Part shown: positions 38,454 to 50,989 of the stretch, in pieces
Numbering within the stretch: the first letter of the stretch is position 1
How the letters are laid out: the number at the start of each line of letters is the position of its first letter
Assembly (NCBI GenBank): GCA_028023455.1
Contig: JAQFVV010012574.1
Coordinates: 1,408,459 to 1,472,458, forward strand
Direction of reading: 5' to 3'
From: Epiperipatus broadwayi
Taxonomy: Eukaryota > Onychophora > Udeonychophora > Euonychophora > Peripatidae
Length of the DNA: 64,000 nt
The notes under the pieces: generated by a model
Databases searched by the model: none
What the model was told of the DNA's origin: nothing
Seen by the model: only the letters and a program-made list of their open reading frames with translations
Made by a program: the position numbers and the translations under genes

Positions 38454-40140
38454 AAGATATTAGAAATTACAAACTTATCAATTTTATACAAAAGTTTTAC
38501 CAAGATAATTAACCAACCAAAAGAACAATCTAGATAAAAAAGTGTTTTTAGTACAATGGTTCATTTTCAATTATGGCAAAAAGTTATAGAAAAGACCAAT
38601 GGATATGAGTTATCATTATGATTTGGGTCTGTAGATTATGTAAAGACATTTGATTCCATAATCATTTCTTTAATGATGACAGCATTGGATCATCAAAGTA
38701 TAGACTCAGGATATTGTCATATTCTGAAGAATATTTATAAAAATGCAATAATAATACTAGGAAGATTAATATTGAGAAGAGTGTATGACAGGTTCACTCC
38801 ATATTTCCAAAACTTTTTACAATAGTTTTGCAAAAAGTATTTTATACATTAAAATGGGAAGCTAAGGAAGTAAAAGTAAAATAGATATTTCTTAAGTCAT
38901 CTAGATTTTGCAGATGACGTTTTTGCAAATAATGATTTAGATCTTCAGGAAATGTTGAAAGAGTTATCATATAGAAGTAAGAAAGAATTAAAGATAAATG
39001 TTAAAAAGACTAAAGTAATGTTTGATTGATTTTCTCAAAAGAATAAAATAAAGATTGATAACAATGAATTAGAAGTTAACAATTACAAATATCTTGATCA
39101 GATTATTACTCCAGGTGGAAAACATAATGGATAAAATTAATCATAGAATTAAACTTGGTTAAAGTACTTATAATAACAGAAACACACAGGCTTATTATAG
39201 ACCTGGGTTTATATATGTATTAAATGGATTATGTCCTGTGTATGAGGTGTCAGATTGACTTTAGGTCAACATGGGTGTGTCAAGAATCTTGGCCTTAGGG
39301 TGGCCTTTGAGCATTCCATCATCAGATTTTCAATTGGATGGACAGTTGAAGAGTTGGAGTGTGGAATAGATTGAAGCCTGTCCATTAAAGTATGAGGATT
39401 GGCTATCTTAATATATATCTGAGCACTTATAGCATATGTGTGTAGAGATGGTAATCTGGACCAACTGATGATTGCTGGTTTAGCATGAAATACATATATT
39501 GGTGATTATTTATCTTTTCAACATATATGTGTTCAAGTGTATCAGTGTTATGAGATAGTGTGGAGAGTGGTGGGTCGTGTGAAAGTCTGTGCTTATATAC
39601 CTTAAATATTAAAGTACTTATAGTAGAAATAACTTAATATTAAAAGGAAATATGCCTATGTGTTCAAAATGGAAGGTTTTTTTAATAAATGTGTCTTACT
39701 ATTTCTTATTTATGGATCTAAGACGTTGACACTTAACAAAAGAGCAAGACAGAAACTTTAAACTACTCAACAAAGTATAGAGAGATGTATGTTAAGAGTT
39801 TTAAGAAAAAATCAAAAATGAGATACTTGGGTGAGAGAACAAACAGATGTTATTGACATCATTGAAAGAATTGAGAGACTGAAGCAGACTTGGGCTGGAT
39901 GTATTTCTAGGAATGATAACAGATGGACAGTTGAAATCTTAAACTGGATTCCAAAAGATTCTAAAAGACCTAGAAACAAATCACATCTGAGATAAATGGA
40001 TAAAATAAGGAAGGTGCTGGGGTGATATGGAAAAGAGAGACTAGAGTAGAGATCAAAAAAGATGGATTAAACTTGGAGATATAGATCTTCATTCTACAGT
40101 GGGTCAATAATGATCGAAAATGATGATGATGATATATAGA
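38454..40140 (+). pseudogene. RTE-type LINE, 3' half: RT palm to C-terminus
   Basis: This continues the RTE of 33480-35010. It reads DIRNYKLINFIQKFY at the junction, VDYVKTFDSI near 38635 (motif A), LDFADDVFANNDLDLQEML near 38905 (motif C), NNYKYLDQII near 39080, then a SINE-A insertion (39173-39608). Beyond that come QSIERCMLRVLRKNQK, DVIDIIERIERLKQTWAG and DNRWTVEILNWIPKD, typical of the RTE C-terminal region. The 3' end is marked by a GATGATGATGATA tail near 40125, a common RTE feature. Stops again fall on family Trp positions (RIKLG*, HLR*MD). Confidence 0.8.
39173..39608 (+). mobile_element. SINE-A insertion in the RTE, 14 bp target duplication
   Basis: TTAAAGTACTTATA occurs at 39159-39172 and again at 39609-39622, exactly flanking a SINE-A copy. 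The insert begins with a short reversed piece of the SINE 3' end (CAGGCTTATTATAGACCTGG), followed by GTCAGATTGACTTTAGGTCA and the full body, and ends near GTGAAAGTCTGTGCTTATAT. This gives the best boundaries for the family and shows that a complete unit includes an inverted 3' fragment at its 5' side. Confidence 0.85.
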
Positions 40141-40394
40141 CTGAAAATTAAAAATTTTAAAAATAGCAAGTAATAAAATACCTTTTTTAAAAATTAATTA
40201 TTGCTTCATTTGTATATGTATTTATATTTATTTTATAAATCTGTTTGCCATATAAAGATTTGCATCAAGAAAAATATTAAAATTTAGCACAATTACAATT
40301 TTAAATATTATTTATTTTAAATATTTAAAATGATCTATTTTGAGCGCGTTTAAAGTTATAAATGTTACTAAATACCTTGTACAGGTTTAACACT

Positions 40395-40397
<3 letters not shown>

Positions 40398-40481
<84 letters not shown>
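40398..40481. repeat. (TA)n microsatellite, about 84 bp
   Basis: Uninterrupted TA dinucleotides immediately upstream of palindrome 2. Self-complementary and likely to form a cruciform. Confidence 0.95.
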
Positions 40482-40484
<3 letters not shown>

Positions 40485-40677
40485 TAAAGTTTGATATCTG
40501 TATTCGTTTCACAATATATGTAATATACAAATCAATATATATATCAAAATACAGAACAATTTATATAAATTATATTCTTTTAGAAGTACTTTTGACTATA
40601 CACTTTGTAGTCTTTATCAACTATATAACATTGAATAATCAAAACGAGACAACCCTTAACAATACCCATAGTTCAAT

Positions 40678-41076
40678 TCAGATTTCCCACAATTCTGTTA
40701 TCTTAACATTTGATGACTGGCGATTCATTAACATTTGACGATTTCTTGAAATCAACATAGCCTCTTTTATTTTACGTTTATTATGACAACGTTCAATTTG
40801 AATAATTTTCATATTTTTATAATCAAATTTAAATCCATATTGACAAGATTTATTATGATCAAATATAACAGATGATGAAGGTTTATTTACATCTGTTCCA
40901 TATTGATTCTCTTTTTGAATTCTTTTATATAAAAGCATATGTTCTTTTATTCTCTTCTCAAATGTACACTTAGATTCACCAATGTATTGTACGCCGCATC
41001 CACATATCAATCTATATATAATAGAATTTTGATTAAACTTTGAATTTTGAATTTTAGAATTCTCTACAAATAACAT
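40678..41076 (-). CDS. GIY-YIG endonuclease domain, Penelope-type (left arm)
   Basis: This is a 132-codon open frame, apparently the C-terminal nuclease part of a Penelope-like element. The GIY-YIG core is SIIYRLICGCGVQYIGES near residues 17-34, followed by the catalytic-region Arg in FEKRIKEHM, an internal SSSVIFDHNKSC with His, and KIKEAMLISRNRQ, whose Glu is the conserved metal ligand. It ends TELWEI, the usual 'L..LW..' finish of Penelope nucleases. There is no RT upstream because the copy breaks at the palindrome loop; the first codons (MLFVEN) come from the loop. It differs from the right-arm protein at four aligned positions: V/L, R/H, R/H and R/C, the last three from CpG changes. Expression is unknown. 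Confidence 0.75.
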   Translation of the reverse strand: MLFVENSKIQNSKFNQNSIIYRLICGCGVQYIGESKCTFEKRIKEHMLLYKRIQKENQYGTDVNKPSSSVIFDHNKSCQYGFKFDYKNMKIIQIERCHNKRKIKEAMLISRNRQMLMNRQSSNVKITELWEI

Positions 41077-41083
41077 AAATAGA

Positions 41084-41476
41084 TTGCTTAATAATTCTAA
41101 AATTCAAAATTCAAAGTTTAATCAAAATTCTATTATATATAGATTGATATGTGGATGTGGTGTACAATACATTGGTGAATCTAAGTGTACATTTGAGAAG
41201 AGAATAAAAGAACATATGCTTTTATATAAAAGAATTCAAAAAGAAAATCAATATGGAACAGATCTAAATAAACCTTCATCATCTGTTATATTTGATCATA
41301 ATAAATCTTGTCAATATGGATTTAAATTTGATTATAAAAATATGAAAATTATTCAAATTGAACGTTGTCATAATAAACATAAAATAAAAGAGGCTATGTT
41401 GATTTCAAGAAATCATCAAATGTTAATGAATTGCCAGTCATCAAATGTTAAGATAACAGAATTGTGGGAAATCTGA
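41084..41476 (+). CDS. GIY-YIG endonuclease domain, Penelope-type (right arm)
   Basis: This 130-codon frame is the mirror copy of the frame at 40678-41076. It has the same core (YRLICGCGVQYIGES), the same KEAM glutamate and the same TELWEI end. The ATG at 41084 lies in the loop, so a start codon is present by chance of the junction, and the natural protein would be longer on the N-terminal side. It carries three replacements caused by CpG decay (Arg to His, Arg to His, Arg to Cys). None of these is an obvious catalytic residue. Both frames remain open, so the duplication is recent relative to other elements here. Confidence 0.72.
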   Translation: MLNNSKIQNSKFNQNSIIYRLICGCGVQYIGESKCTFEKRIKEHMLLYKRIQKENQYGTDLNKPSSSVIFDHNKSCQYGFKFDYKNMKIIQIERCHNKHKIKEAMLISRNHQMLMNCQSSNVKITELWEI

Positions 41477-41654
41477 ATTGAACTATGGGTATTGTTAAGG
41501 GTTGTCTCGTTTTGATTATTCAACGTTATATAGTTGATAAAGACTACAAAGTGTATAGTCGAAAGTACTTCTAAAAGAATATAATTTATATAAATTGTAC
41601 TGTATTTTGATATATATATTTATTTGTATATTACATATATATATATAATATATA

Positions 41655-41880
41655 TGTGGGATTCAAACTCAGACTTTCACACGACCCACAACTCTCAGTG
41701 CCATCTTATATTGCTGCCCCACCTGATCACACACATGTTGAAAAGATAAATAATCACCAATACACATATTTCGTATTAAACCAGCACTCATTAGTTGGTC
41801 CAGACCAACTTACATTGGTGATTATTTATCTTTTCAACATGTGTATGATCAGGTGGGTCAACAATATAAGATGGCACTGA
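41655..41880. mobile_element. SINE-A fold-back fragment
   Basis: A reversed SINE-A 3' part (GATTCAAACTCAGACTTTC outward, then TGCCATCTTATATTGCTG) is followed by its forward complement. Arms 41695-41761 and 41814-41880 match at about 94% around a 52 bp centre that itself contains the hairpin TTGGTCCAGACCAA. It lies directly beside palindrome 2. Confidence 0.8.
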
Positions 41881-44800
41881 GAAATGTTATTAAAGAAATT
41901 TTATAAATTTAAATTCATGTATCTTATTAACAAAGTTCTTCCGATTTTATAAATTTTCTTAGCATTCAATTCTGCTTTGGTTTTGGTCAGAATAAAGTTG
42001 ATAATTTGCCACCAACTAATTTTAATGGCTTTGATGAATTCAATAGTGAAACTTGAAGATCTCATTTCTGCGGTAGGCAAATTAATAATTAGCAAAATAT
42101 GATGATAGTAATGCTGGATAATGGATAACACTCCTTTTAGAAATGTACGGACCATTGATCATTATCTTTCCAAAACATTATCCGACCATGACTTGATATA
42201 ATAATTCATTCGCGAAGTGTAGAAAATTTAATTGTTTTCTAACAGGATTTCTGTCGTTAACTGGAGGATATCCTATTAAACTATTGACCTAACTCACTAT
42301 ATATATTTATAAATTCTCTATTTTTAACTGAGGCGGACTTGATTAAATTTCTTCTGATCTTTTATAATTTTTTTTAGTAAATGCCTTTTTTTTTTTCAGT
42401 GATGAACGTTTATTCATCAAAAAAAAAAACCCAGATACAATTAGAAAAAGATTTATAAGGGAGTGATTATAAGATAAATTGAAATTTTAGGAGCAACATG
42501 GTAAGAAGGGAAGGATACACGTGAAAAGGGAATGGGAAGTGGAAAGGGGAAACGGTATGTAGTCCAGGCCGGTCAGAAATGCATGTCTTCATGATTGAGT
42601 CCTATGACAGAGGCTGAGAGGATGGGAATTGGAAAGCCTTTATCACCTAAAAATAGTTTTTTATGCTGTTGTTAGATTGTTCAAACTTCTTAATTCATTA
42701 AAACTGTTCACAATCTTCCCTTTTTAATTAATTAAAATGTTGTATATATTATACAAAAATACATTCATAAAATATTCCAACACGAGAATTTGCTTTTTTA
42801 AAAACGTAGAATTATTTCTACTTTAAAAAAAAAAAAGTGCAAAATCTCAAATTTAAAACCTAAACAAAATATATATTTTATTTTATGATCTTGCTTTTAT
42901 ATGGATTCTTTTAACTTTTATTTTCGTTGTAAATCTATATACAAACATACACATACTTGACACAATATATATAAAAAATCAAAAGTAGATTAAAATTACA
43001 GTACAAGAGGATCTTCGCAAGATATTTTATAGTTACTAAATGCAAAAAAAATCCCGCCATCCTGTGCTATATAGAAAGCAATTCTATGCTTTGAAAGGAC
43101 ATGTTTTTGAAAATACCGAATTCCTGATATCTTCTTATATGCTCCTTAAACATCTGAAAAGATATAAAGACCATAATATGTTTATATGGAATTAAATTAC
43201 ATACAGATTTTAGCACAATGTATTTGCTAATAAGCTTTATAATTGAAAACTAATGTAATTTAAAATAGCGGACTATTACTCATGCATGTATTCCACCTCA
43301 CCAGTGTTGTCAGGGATGCTAGAGAACTTGAACATATACCAACTATGCTAAAATAGTAGCCATTTTTTTAATTGTCTCATACAATCTTGTTTATTTTATA
43401 AATGTGAATTAATTAATACAAAATCTGTGTACGTATATGGGAGTTAGAATAAAGAACTAAATGCAAGTAAATAAATAAACATTCAATAACTTGCATCAAA
43501 ACAAGAGCTGTGATTTACTATTTATGCCATAAATAAGATGTATAACCTTATTCAAAAACTTAAAGCAAACAAAAACAAATAGACAGATTAATGAGTGGAT
43601 GGATAAATAAATGTTGAAAAATTCGTCTTTAGTAAACTGATATTAAAAATATTATTTTAATTTTTCCAGCGGAGGCCAACAAACATTACCTGTTTATTTA
43701 GAATTTTCTTTTCTGAAACTCCAAGGCATGTTTATTCCGAGTTACAGTCAATTAAATTTATAAAAGCTTCTTTTGAAAGATTCTTTTCACAGATCAGATG
43801 CAGCAATAGGGAAAATTTTTGAAAGAAACCGATCTGATACTCCCACTGGGGAAAATATTTCATAATAACATTGCAAAGTCTGCTTCTACATTAACTGTTG
43901 TTTGTGTCAGATGATTAGGATACATTTGTTTTATTAGGCTTATATATATAACGCTAACGACAATTTCAGGTTCTATTTATCTCTCTATATATGTGAGCGA
44001 CGTGTGTGTGTGATTAGCATATATAAGTTGCTGCTAAAAATAACTTTTTCTCATAACTTTTTGTTCTATATTAAAGCAAGACAGAGTAACCAAAACAAAT
44101 AACTATCCAGTACTTCACAAATAGATATTCTCAGCTGAAGGGGGAAATGTTCCAAGCAAATGGTCTGTCACGTGAGCGTAGAAAGTTCACAACTGCAACC
44201 TTGCATTCGGATAAAGAGTTGAGTTATAGATTTAAAAATGCGGACTTATGTTTAAATAAATTGTTTGTTTGTGTTTTTGTTTAAAATTGTAATTCTATTT
44301 AAATTATTTAATCATAACCAATTGAGAAAATTGTAAATCAACAAAAATACTACTAAATAAAAATAATTTTATGATCGTATTTTTCTTTAGAAACTGCCTC
44401 AAATTTTCTTTCGACAATATGAATTGGCAACAAAGCTATTAAGATCCTTTTGTCTATATTAGGTATTCTCAATGGGGATGAAATCGCCTCTTGGTGGCGA
44501 AATTGGGAGGGGGGTGAGGGTGGAAAACAAGTAAACTTTTATATTCAAAAGTATGGTCTGAATTAGCAAAATAATTCTTTATTTTACAATTTCTGATATA
44601 AATGGATATTATTTCAGTTTGGTAAATAAAATATTAACAAAGGAAATAAATAGATTTAATATAAAATGTTCAAGAGATGACATGAAAATTAAATTTACTG
44701 AAAATAAACAAGCATTGAATTTCTAGCAAATAAGCAACAGGCACAAGGATTCTCTTGAATAAAGTATAATTTAAAAATTTCATGGGAGCGATTATGAAAA

Positions 44801-47800
44801 ATTTTGTCTAAAATTCCTTTAATTGGGGGGGGGGGTAATTAAAAAACTCTTTAAGAGGCGATAGTTAATAAAAAGTTGAAAAAGTCTGATCTATAATCAA
44901 TAAAAACTTAAAGTTGACTAAGTGCAAAAATTGTTTCTGGCAAAATATTCTAGTGTCTTCAAATAAATTGGCATTGCAAAATGTAGAAGGTAAACATAAC
45001 AAATTAAAATAAGATTATATACCTCGTTCGGTGCACCCATCATTCTTTTTTTATAATCATTGGTGGGATGATAACAAAAAAATCCGATTTTTTTCCCTTC
45101 TAGCAACTCAATGACATAAAGGTTATTATGATGTACCAGGAAGAAGAGCAATGGTACTCATTTTATAACATTTAATTCCAAAAATCATTAAGATTACCAA
45201 TACTTTATAATGATGAAATACAATTCTACTTATCATCTGAATATCTAGCTGGTTTTTGGTGCATTTGTTAAATATAATTGTTCCTTCAGTTCCCCAATGC
45301 ATCATTGTTATTCTTTCCTTAATTTAGTGAAAAGAACTTTATCTTTATAGAAATCCTGGTCATTCCTCATCAATATATTAATCTGGTAACTGCTTTGATG
45401 AATCATTGACTCATTCTTCCAATTACTCATACTACCATTTTCTGAAAATGTATTATATCATCTAGCAGTAAATGTTTACTGAAATAGTTCCATCTTGATA
45501 ATTTAACAATCGCAACACATAATTTTTGAAACACGCTCAACCAGAAACAAATGATTTAATATGTCAAATGTTTCCATTTGAATAAAACTCCAAATTTATG
45601 TGCTAAATAATTTCATTTGAAAAATGTATTAATTCAGAGATAATAATGAAATCTATGAATAGTGGTATGTTGTTTTTGGAATGTTTTGATGATTCTACTT
45701 TGGATATTTATTCAGTGATCATACTAGAGGAGATTTGTAACTATATTTTTCTGATGTTCATTTGGACTTAGAAGTTATCCAAATCATCCTGAATCCTTTA
45801 TGACCTCTGTCATTGTAGATGTAATAAAATTTGCATGATATTTTTGAAACTTTTCTTAGATTGAATAACAATAGAATTGGATGTTGGGGTTTAGCATATA
45901 CTTTATCATTGTGATATAATTACTTGAACTAAATTGTTTGTATAGAAAGCCATTATTCTGTCAAATTTACTGCTTTGGAAATAGAATATGAACTTCTTAT
46001 TGAAATAACATAAAAACAATGGAAATACTTCAATTCAAGAATACTCCATTAGAATCTGAAAATACAGTGGCCAATTGGTATATTCTTTAGTTTTCTTCAT
46101 TTATTACTTGCTGCAGGGTTTCTTGTTAGTATTAGCTAGATGAGTCTATAAAAATGATTCCACTAATAGAAAAAGCACTTTTCTTGGTGTAAATTTTATC
46201 TTGAATATTGTTACTAAATTAGTATAGTCTCATTTTAAATAATCTATTATAAAGATTACTTTTTATTCACTTGTCTCTATATTAGTAGATTAGATCATCT
46301 TTACAGATTTCACTCTTTTACTTAGTCATATATAGAATTCTGGGAGACTAAAAAATGCATTTTAAAGTTTTCATAAATTTTACATTTGTGCCTACATAAA
46401 CTTAAAATCAATAAATAAGGAGAAATTTTCAAAAAAACAAACAAATATATGAGTACAGCTTCTAAAATGCTAAGAATACATTTATTTGATATGTGTTAGA
46501 AAATATTTAAATAACATTTACAAAAAAGCTAATACTTAAAAAATCTTTATTATGTATTGTTGTAGTGTATATATTCATGAACATTAAGTTATAAAAACAA
46601 AATAGTACTTTGAAATTACTGATTGATAAAGAAGAAGCATATTATTATAAACCAGCTCAAATAATATCTCAATGATTGCAGGAAAGATTAATTTTGGTGT
46701 GGATGACTATTTAGAATTGAATCACAATCCTATGTATAAAAAACCATATAAAATAGAGTACAGTTATAGAATGCAAGATTTAACAAAATCAATTGAATTA
46801 AGGATATTAATTTATAATGACTTAGTTTTAAAATGGCTTAAAGTAAAATATAAAGAAATTTAATAAATGTAAATTATGTTTAAAAAACAATGTGTACACA
46901 TATTTCACTAATCTGTATATTAATTCATAATATTTATTAAAACCTTATTATGGGACAAGAATATTGGTAGCTACTATTAAAACTATTCAATGTTTTATAA
47001 AATTAGATTTAAGAAAACAATTGTAATATCTTTTAACATATACTAACAGAAAAGATGGTTCATCATGCATGAGTAACAAGAGTTTTGTTATGTAAAATAT
47101 AGTTTTGTTTGCAGAATTATACATTTTTAAATATATATGTCAAGGGATTCATTGGTAATAATAAAAACTCTAAAAAACAGTTCTCAGTTATTAAAATTAT
47201 ATTAAATGTGTATATATTTAAAATAAATTTTTGTAAAATTTATTGTTAAGCATGAAAAGTCAAGATTTGTAAACAAATCAATATGTTGTTTAGTAAAATA
47301 ATGTAACTAACTCATTTGGTAAACATGTTTATCAATAATATTTTTATAATCTTGGCAGATAGAAAGCTATAGTGCTATCTTTGGAAAATATATGTTTTAG
47401 GCAACAAATAATTTGTCTCTAAAATAAAATAAAAATTAACTTTCAAATAAGTGTTGCAATTGTTACAGAGTAAGAGTTGTTGATTGTTAATTTAGAATGG
47501 AGTTATTGAAGTGTCATGAGATTATACCAAGTCACTGAACTAAAACTCAGCTGAAAGCAGAAGGAGAATCCTATGATAGCAATCATAAAGTTATTAGATA
47601 GTTCTAATATTGATCAATCATAATGATGGAAAGGTGTATATTAACTTTGAAAAACTTATTTCTTTGAATATTGCTTAACCAAAACTCTGGAATCTCTCAC
47701 TAAATTTATGACCTATAGAATGATTAACTAGAGACTTCTAGAAATGTGTTTACCATTAGCCTTAGGAGATAAAATGATGATACCACTCAAGAAAAAAACC

Positions 47801-49739
47801 TACAAATTAAAAATCTGTCTGGGTGCTAGCATGCAACAAACCTAATCCCAACATGCTGAAGTGCTCACCTAAAATTAAAATTAAAGATATGGTGGATTTG
47901 TGAAACAATAAGCCTATAAAAAAGAAGCTACACTAAGATTATGATAATCTTGCTAAAAATTCAAATAATATTCTTTTATTGTTAACCATCATTACCCAAA
48001 AGAGAAACCAAATAAGATTTGCCATAGACATCTTAAAGATATGGATATATTGTATCCCTATGAAATTGTAAATGATTACATTTTAACTGATTGGTAAATG
48101 TTTGTATTTATTCCATTTTAAATATCCTAAAGTTATGTTATTATTATTAACAAGTTAATTTTTCTTCGCTTTCATATTCTGAGCATATATGTGTAACATT
48201 TTTCTTGTTTGTTTTGTTTTCAAAATTTTTGAGAACTTAAATAAGATTCATTTTGCCCTTTTCTCCATATACAATTTCTTTTCTACAATTTATAGTAATA
48301 GAAAAAATGCATAATTCTTAATGGTTACATATTGTAAATTATACCTTTATCAATATTCAAGTGTTCTAATTTTATACTATTTTTTAAATTGAATAAATAA
48401 CCATCTTAGTACTTTCCTAAATAAGTTTTTATTTTACAAAAAGCAAATTAATTTGAAATTATCTCTTATATCAAAAGTTTTATGATACTTTTTTTGAAAT
48501 TTATCAGCAGTCTTACCACTTGTAGTCTAAATGAAAGTAATTATCTTTTGCTTTTTGAGATCTACAATTGTTTTCCTACTTTTTAGTGTAAATATATTTT
48601 TTGTAAATAATTCTCAGAATAATAAACATCAGATTTATTTTATTATAATAACTGATTGTAATTAGTCTGAAAAAAAATTTATTCAATTGAACTCGATTAC
48701 CAGGCTATGGAAATTTTGTATATCATAGCCTCTTTTTGAATAGTATAGCTGCATAAAGTTTTCATACATATGTTGTATCAAAAGAACAAGATGTTGGTCA
48801 AAGACAATCTTCTTACAAATGTTAAATATTTCAGCTATCAACTCATTTATTTTACATAAAAATTTTAAGCAATCAATAAAAATTCAATGCTTGAATTTTT
48901 TAACAGCATTGGCAAAATTAACTTCATATCTCTATTTTAGGAGCATACTAATAATGACAGTAACAATGACAAAAGAGTCAAGGTAAAGAAAACTTAGTCA
49001 TTTTAAATTACTTTTATTTATTTTACTTCTTTTAAATCCCTATTTGGAATTGCAACTATAGCGGTTATGCTACAAAACTGTCTTGTAGCCATTGCAGGTT
49101 AAATAACCTTTATCATCAAAACAATGAATGATTTAAGGATGCATATTTTAATTAATGTAAATTCTTAATGTATGCATAGATTCAAATTTTAATCTCATGA
49201 CATAGTGATGTTAATTTTATTTGGTTAATAATAAAGTTGTTATTGTTAGAAATGATCCTTACTTTTTTCTCATTATTTTTACATAGATATGAGCAATTTT
49301 ACCTCCATGATATATACTTAATTAGTTAAAAGTAATTGCATGCACACATACATATATATGTATATGCATGCACATATACATATATATATGTGTGTGTGTG
49401 ATTCATATCAGATAGATCATGTTTTGCATTCTCTTAGCAGTCAGAAATTATCATAGAAAGAACTAAAATATTTTTACTATCTTTAGAATTCAAGTATATA
49501 TTTATAAGAATGATTTTTGTAAAAAAAAAAAGTGCCACCTATGTTAGAAATAATTTCTTCTATGTATGTACAAAAAACGCTCTCTTTACTAAATAATCAA
49601 ATTGGGATTTGTTTATAGATTAGATATGTAAACATGTCATTAGAGAAATAACATGAAGTTCACTTACACATAAAATGGGAGTTTAATAATTATTATCATT
49701 ATTTTATGGTTGTTTATTCGGTGGATTTTTCCAGAAAAA
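41881..49739. other. AT-rich DNA, no gene recognised
   Basis: Almost 8 kb in which I can support nothing. The longest frames (84 codons at 41901-42155 minus, 77 codons at 44918-45151 minus) have no recognisable signature. A (G)9 run near 44824 and other homopolymers occur. Confidence 0.45.
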
Positions 49740-50275
49740 AATATTGATAATATTAATAAAGATAGCAACATAACGGATAAATTAGATGGAGTGCTTTTGG
49801 TATAAATTAGTATTAAAAGAAAATATGCATATGTGTTTGAAAAGGAAGACTTAATAAATATGTTTAATCAGTTTTTACTTATGAAACTGAGACTTGGATA
49901 CTTAACAGAAGAGCACTATGGAGATTTCAGACACTCAATGAAGTGTGGAGAGATGTGCATTAAAGACAACAAGAATAGATTTGGAAATAAAAACATCGAT
50001 AAGAGAATAAACGTGTAACACTGACATCATTAATGGAGCTCCGCTTGATATATAGCTAGAAAAGATGGTAATAGATGGACAATTAAAATTTTAAATTGGG
50101 TCCCAAAAGATTTAAAAAACCTAGAAAGAGATCACATGTGAGAAGAATGAAATAAGTAGACTTTCTGGTGTGATGTTGAGAAAAGGTTATGGTTTGGAGA
50201 ATCTTAAATAAGCTTAGAGAGATCTTTACAAATTGATGAATCAATAATGCTGAAAATGATGATGATAAATGACAA
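49740..50275 (+). pseudogene. RTE-type LINE, 5'-truncated 3' end copy
   Basis: This matches the RTE tail at 39.62-40.14 kb. Shared DNA blocks include GAAAATATGCATATGTGTTT (compare GGAAATATGCCTATGTGTTC), GGTAATAGATGGACAATTAA and CCAAAAGATTTAAAAAACCT. The protein traces include KLRLGYLTEEH and NRWTIKILNWVPKDLKNLE. It ends in a GATGATGATAA tail near 50268, as does the other copy. The upstream limit is approximate. Confidence 0.7.
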
Positions 50276-50989
50276 TATTTTAAGTTTTGGGGAAAATAAA
50301 TATTGTTTTATATATATATTTAGCATAGCAGTGTGTAGCTACGTATATAGAAGCATTCGTCATTCTGCATAACATTTCTTCTAATATAGGTGTATTGAGT
50401 ATATTTTCCCTAGAGAAGCACACCCATCTACATAATTCAAAAACATTCTAAAGCAATGAAATCCTTGATTACATTCATTGAGAGAATATGACCAGAATAA
50501 AATACGACATTATAAATTATCAAAAAAATTTTGAAATCAGAGTGTGTTATATATGGATGTATTTTGTTTTATGAGTTGGTCATAGTCATCACAAAACTCA
50601 ATTTTAACTTTTTTATCTATCTCCCCCCCCCCCGCGCCCTAGAATTTGAATAGCTATGCTTACTATAAAATACTATTAATGACGATAAATATATTTATTA
50701 TGTATATAATGTTAAATTAAATATTTTACTTAATATAAGCGTGTTTATGTATGTTAAGATTATATGCTTATGACAAAACATCTTTTAGAATGAATATTCA
50801 GACAGATAACAACAATAACAATAATGATTCCAACACAATCGAAATCATTATTAATTATTTGAAAACAACATTATGGACAAATTTATGTTTGACATTGTTA
50901 AGGATAACACCAATAACAAGAAAAATATTTTATCTTTATTAATCATAGTATATTTACTATTGCACCCTTCAACTATCCACACTACTTCA

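Larger units (their letters stand above)
40514..41640. repeat. Palindrome 2: 548 bp arms, 31 bp loop, two divergent GIY-YIG frames
   Basis: The left arm 40514-41061 and right arm 41093-41640 pair without indels, with 11 mismatches in 548 (98%). The loop is 41062-41092. Each arm carries an open GIY-YIG frame reading outward, then about 165 bp of 3' flank. Seven of the eleven mismatches are C/T or G/A changes at CpG sites: in five the right arm has lost the CpG, in two the left arm has. The structure matches a 5'-truncated Penelope-type 3' end joined head to head with itself. Confidence 0.95.
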
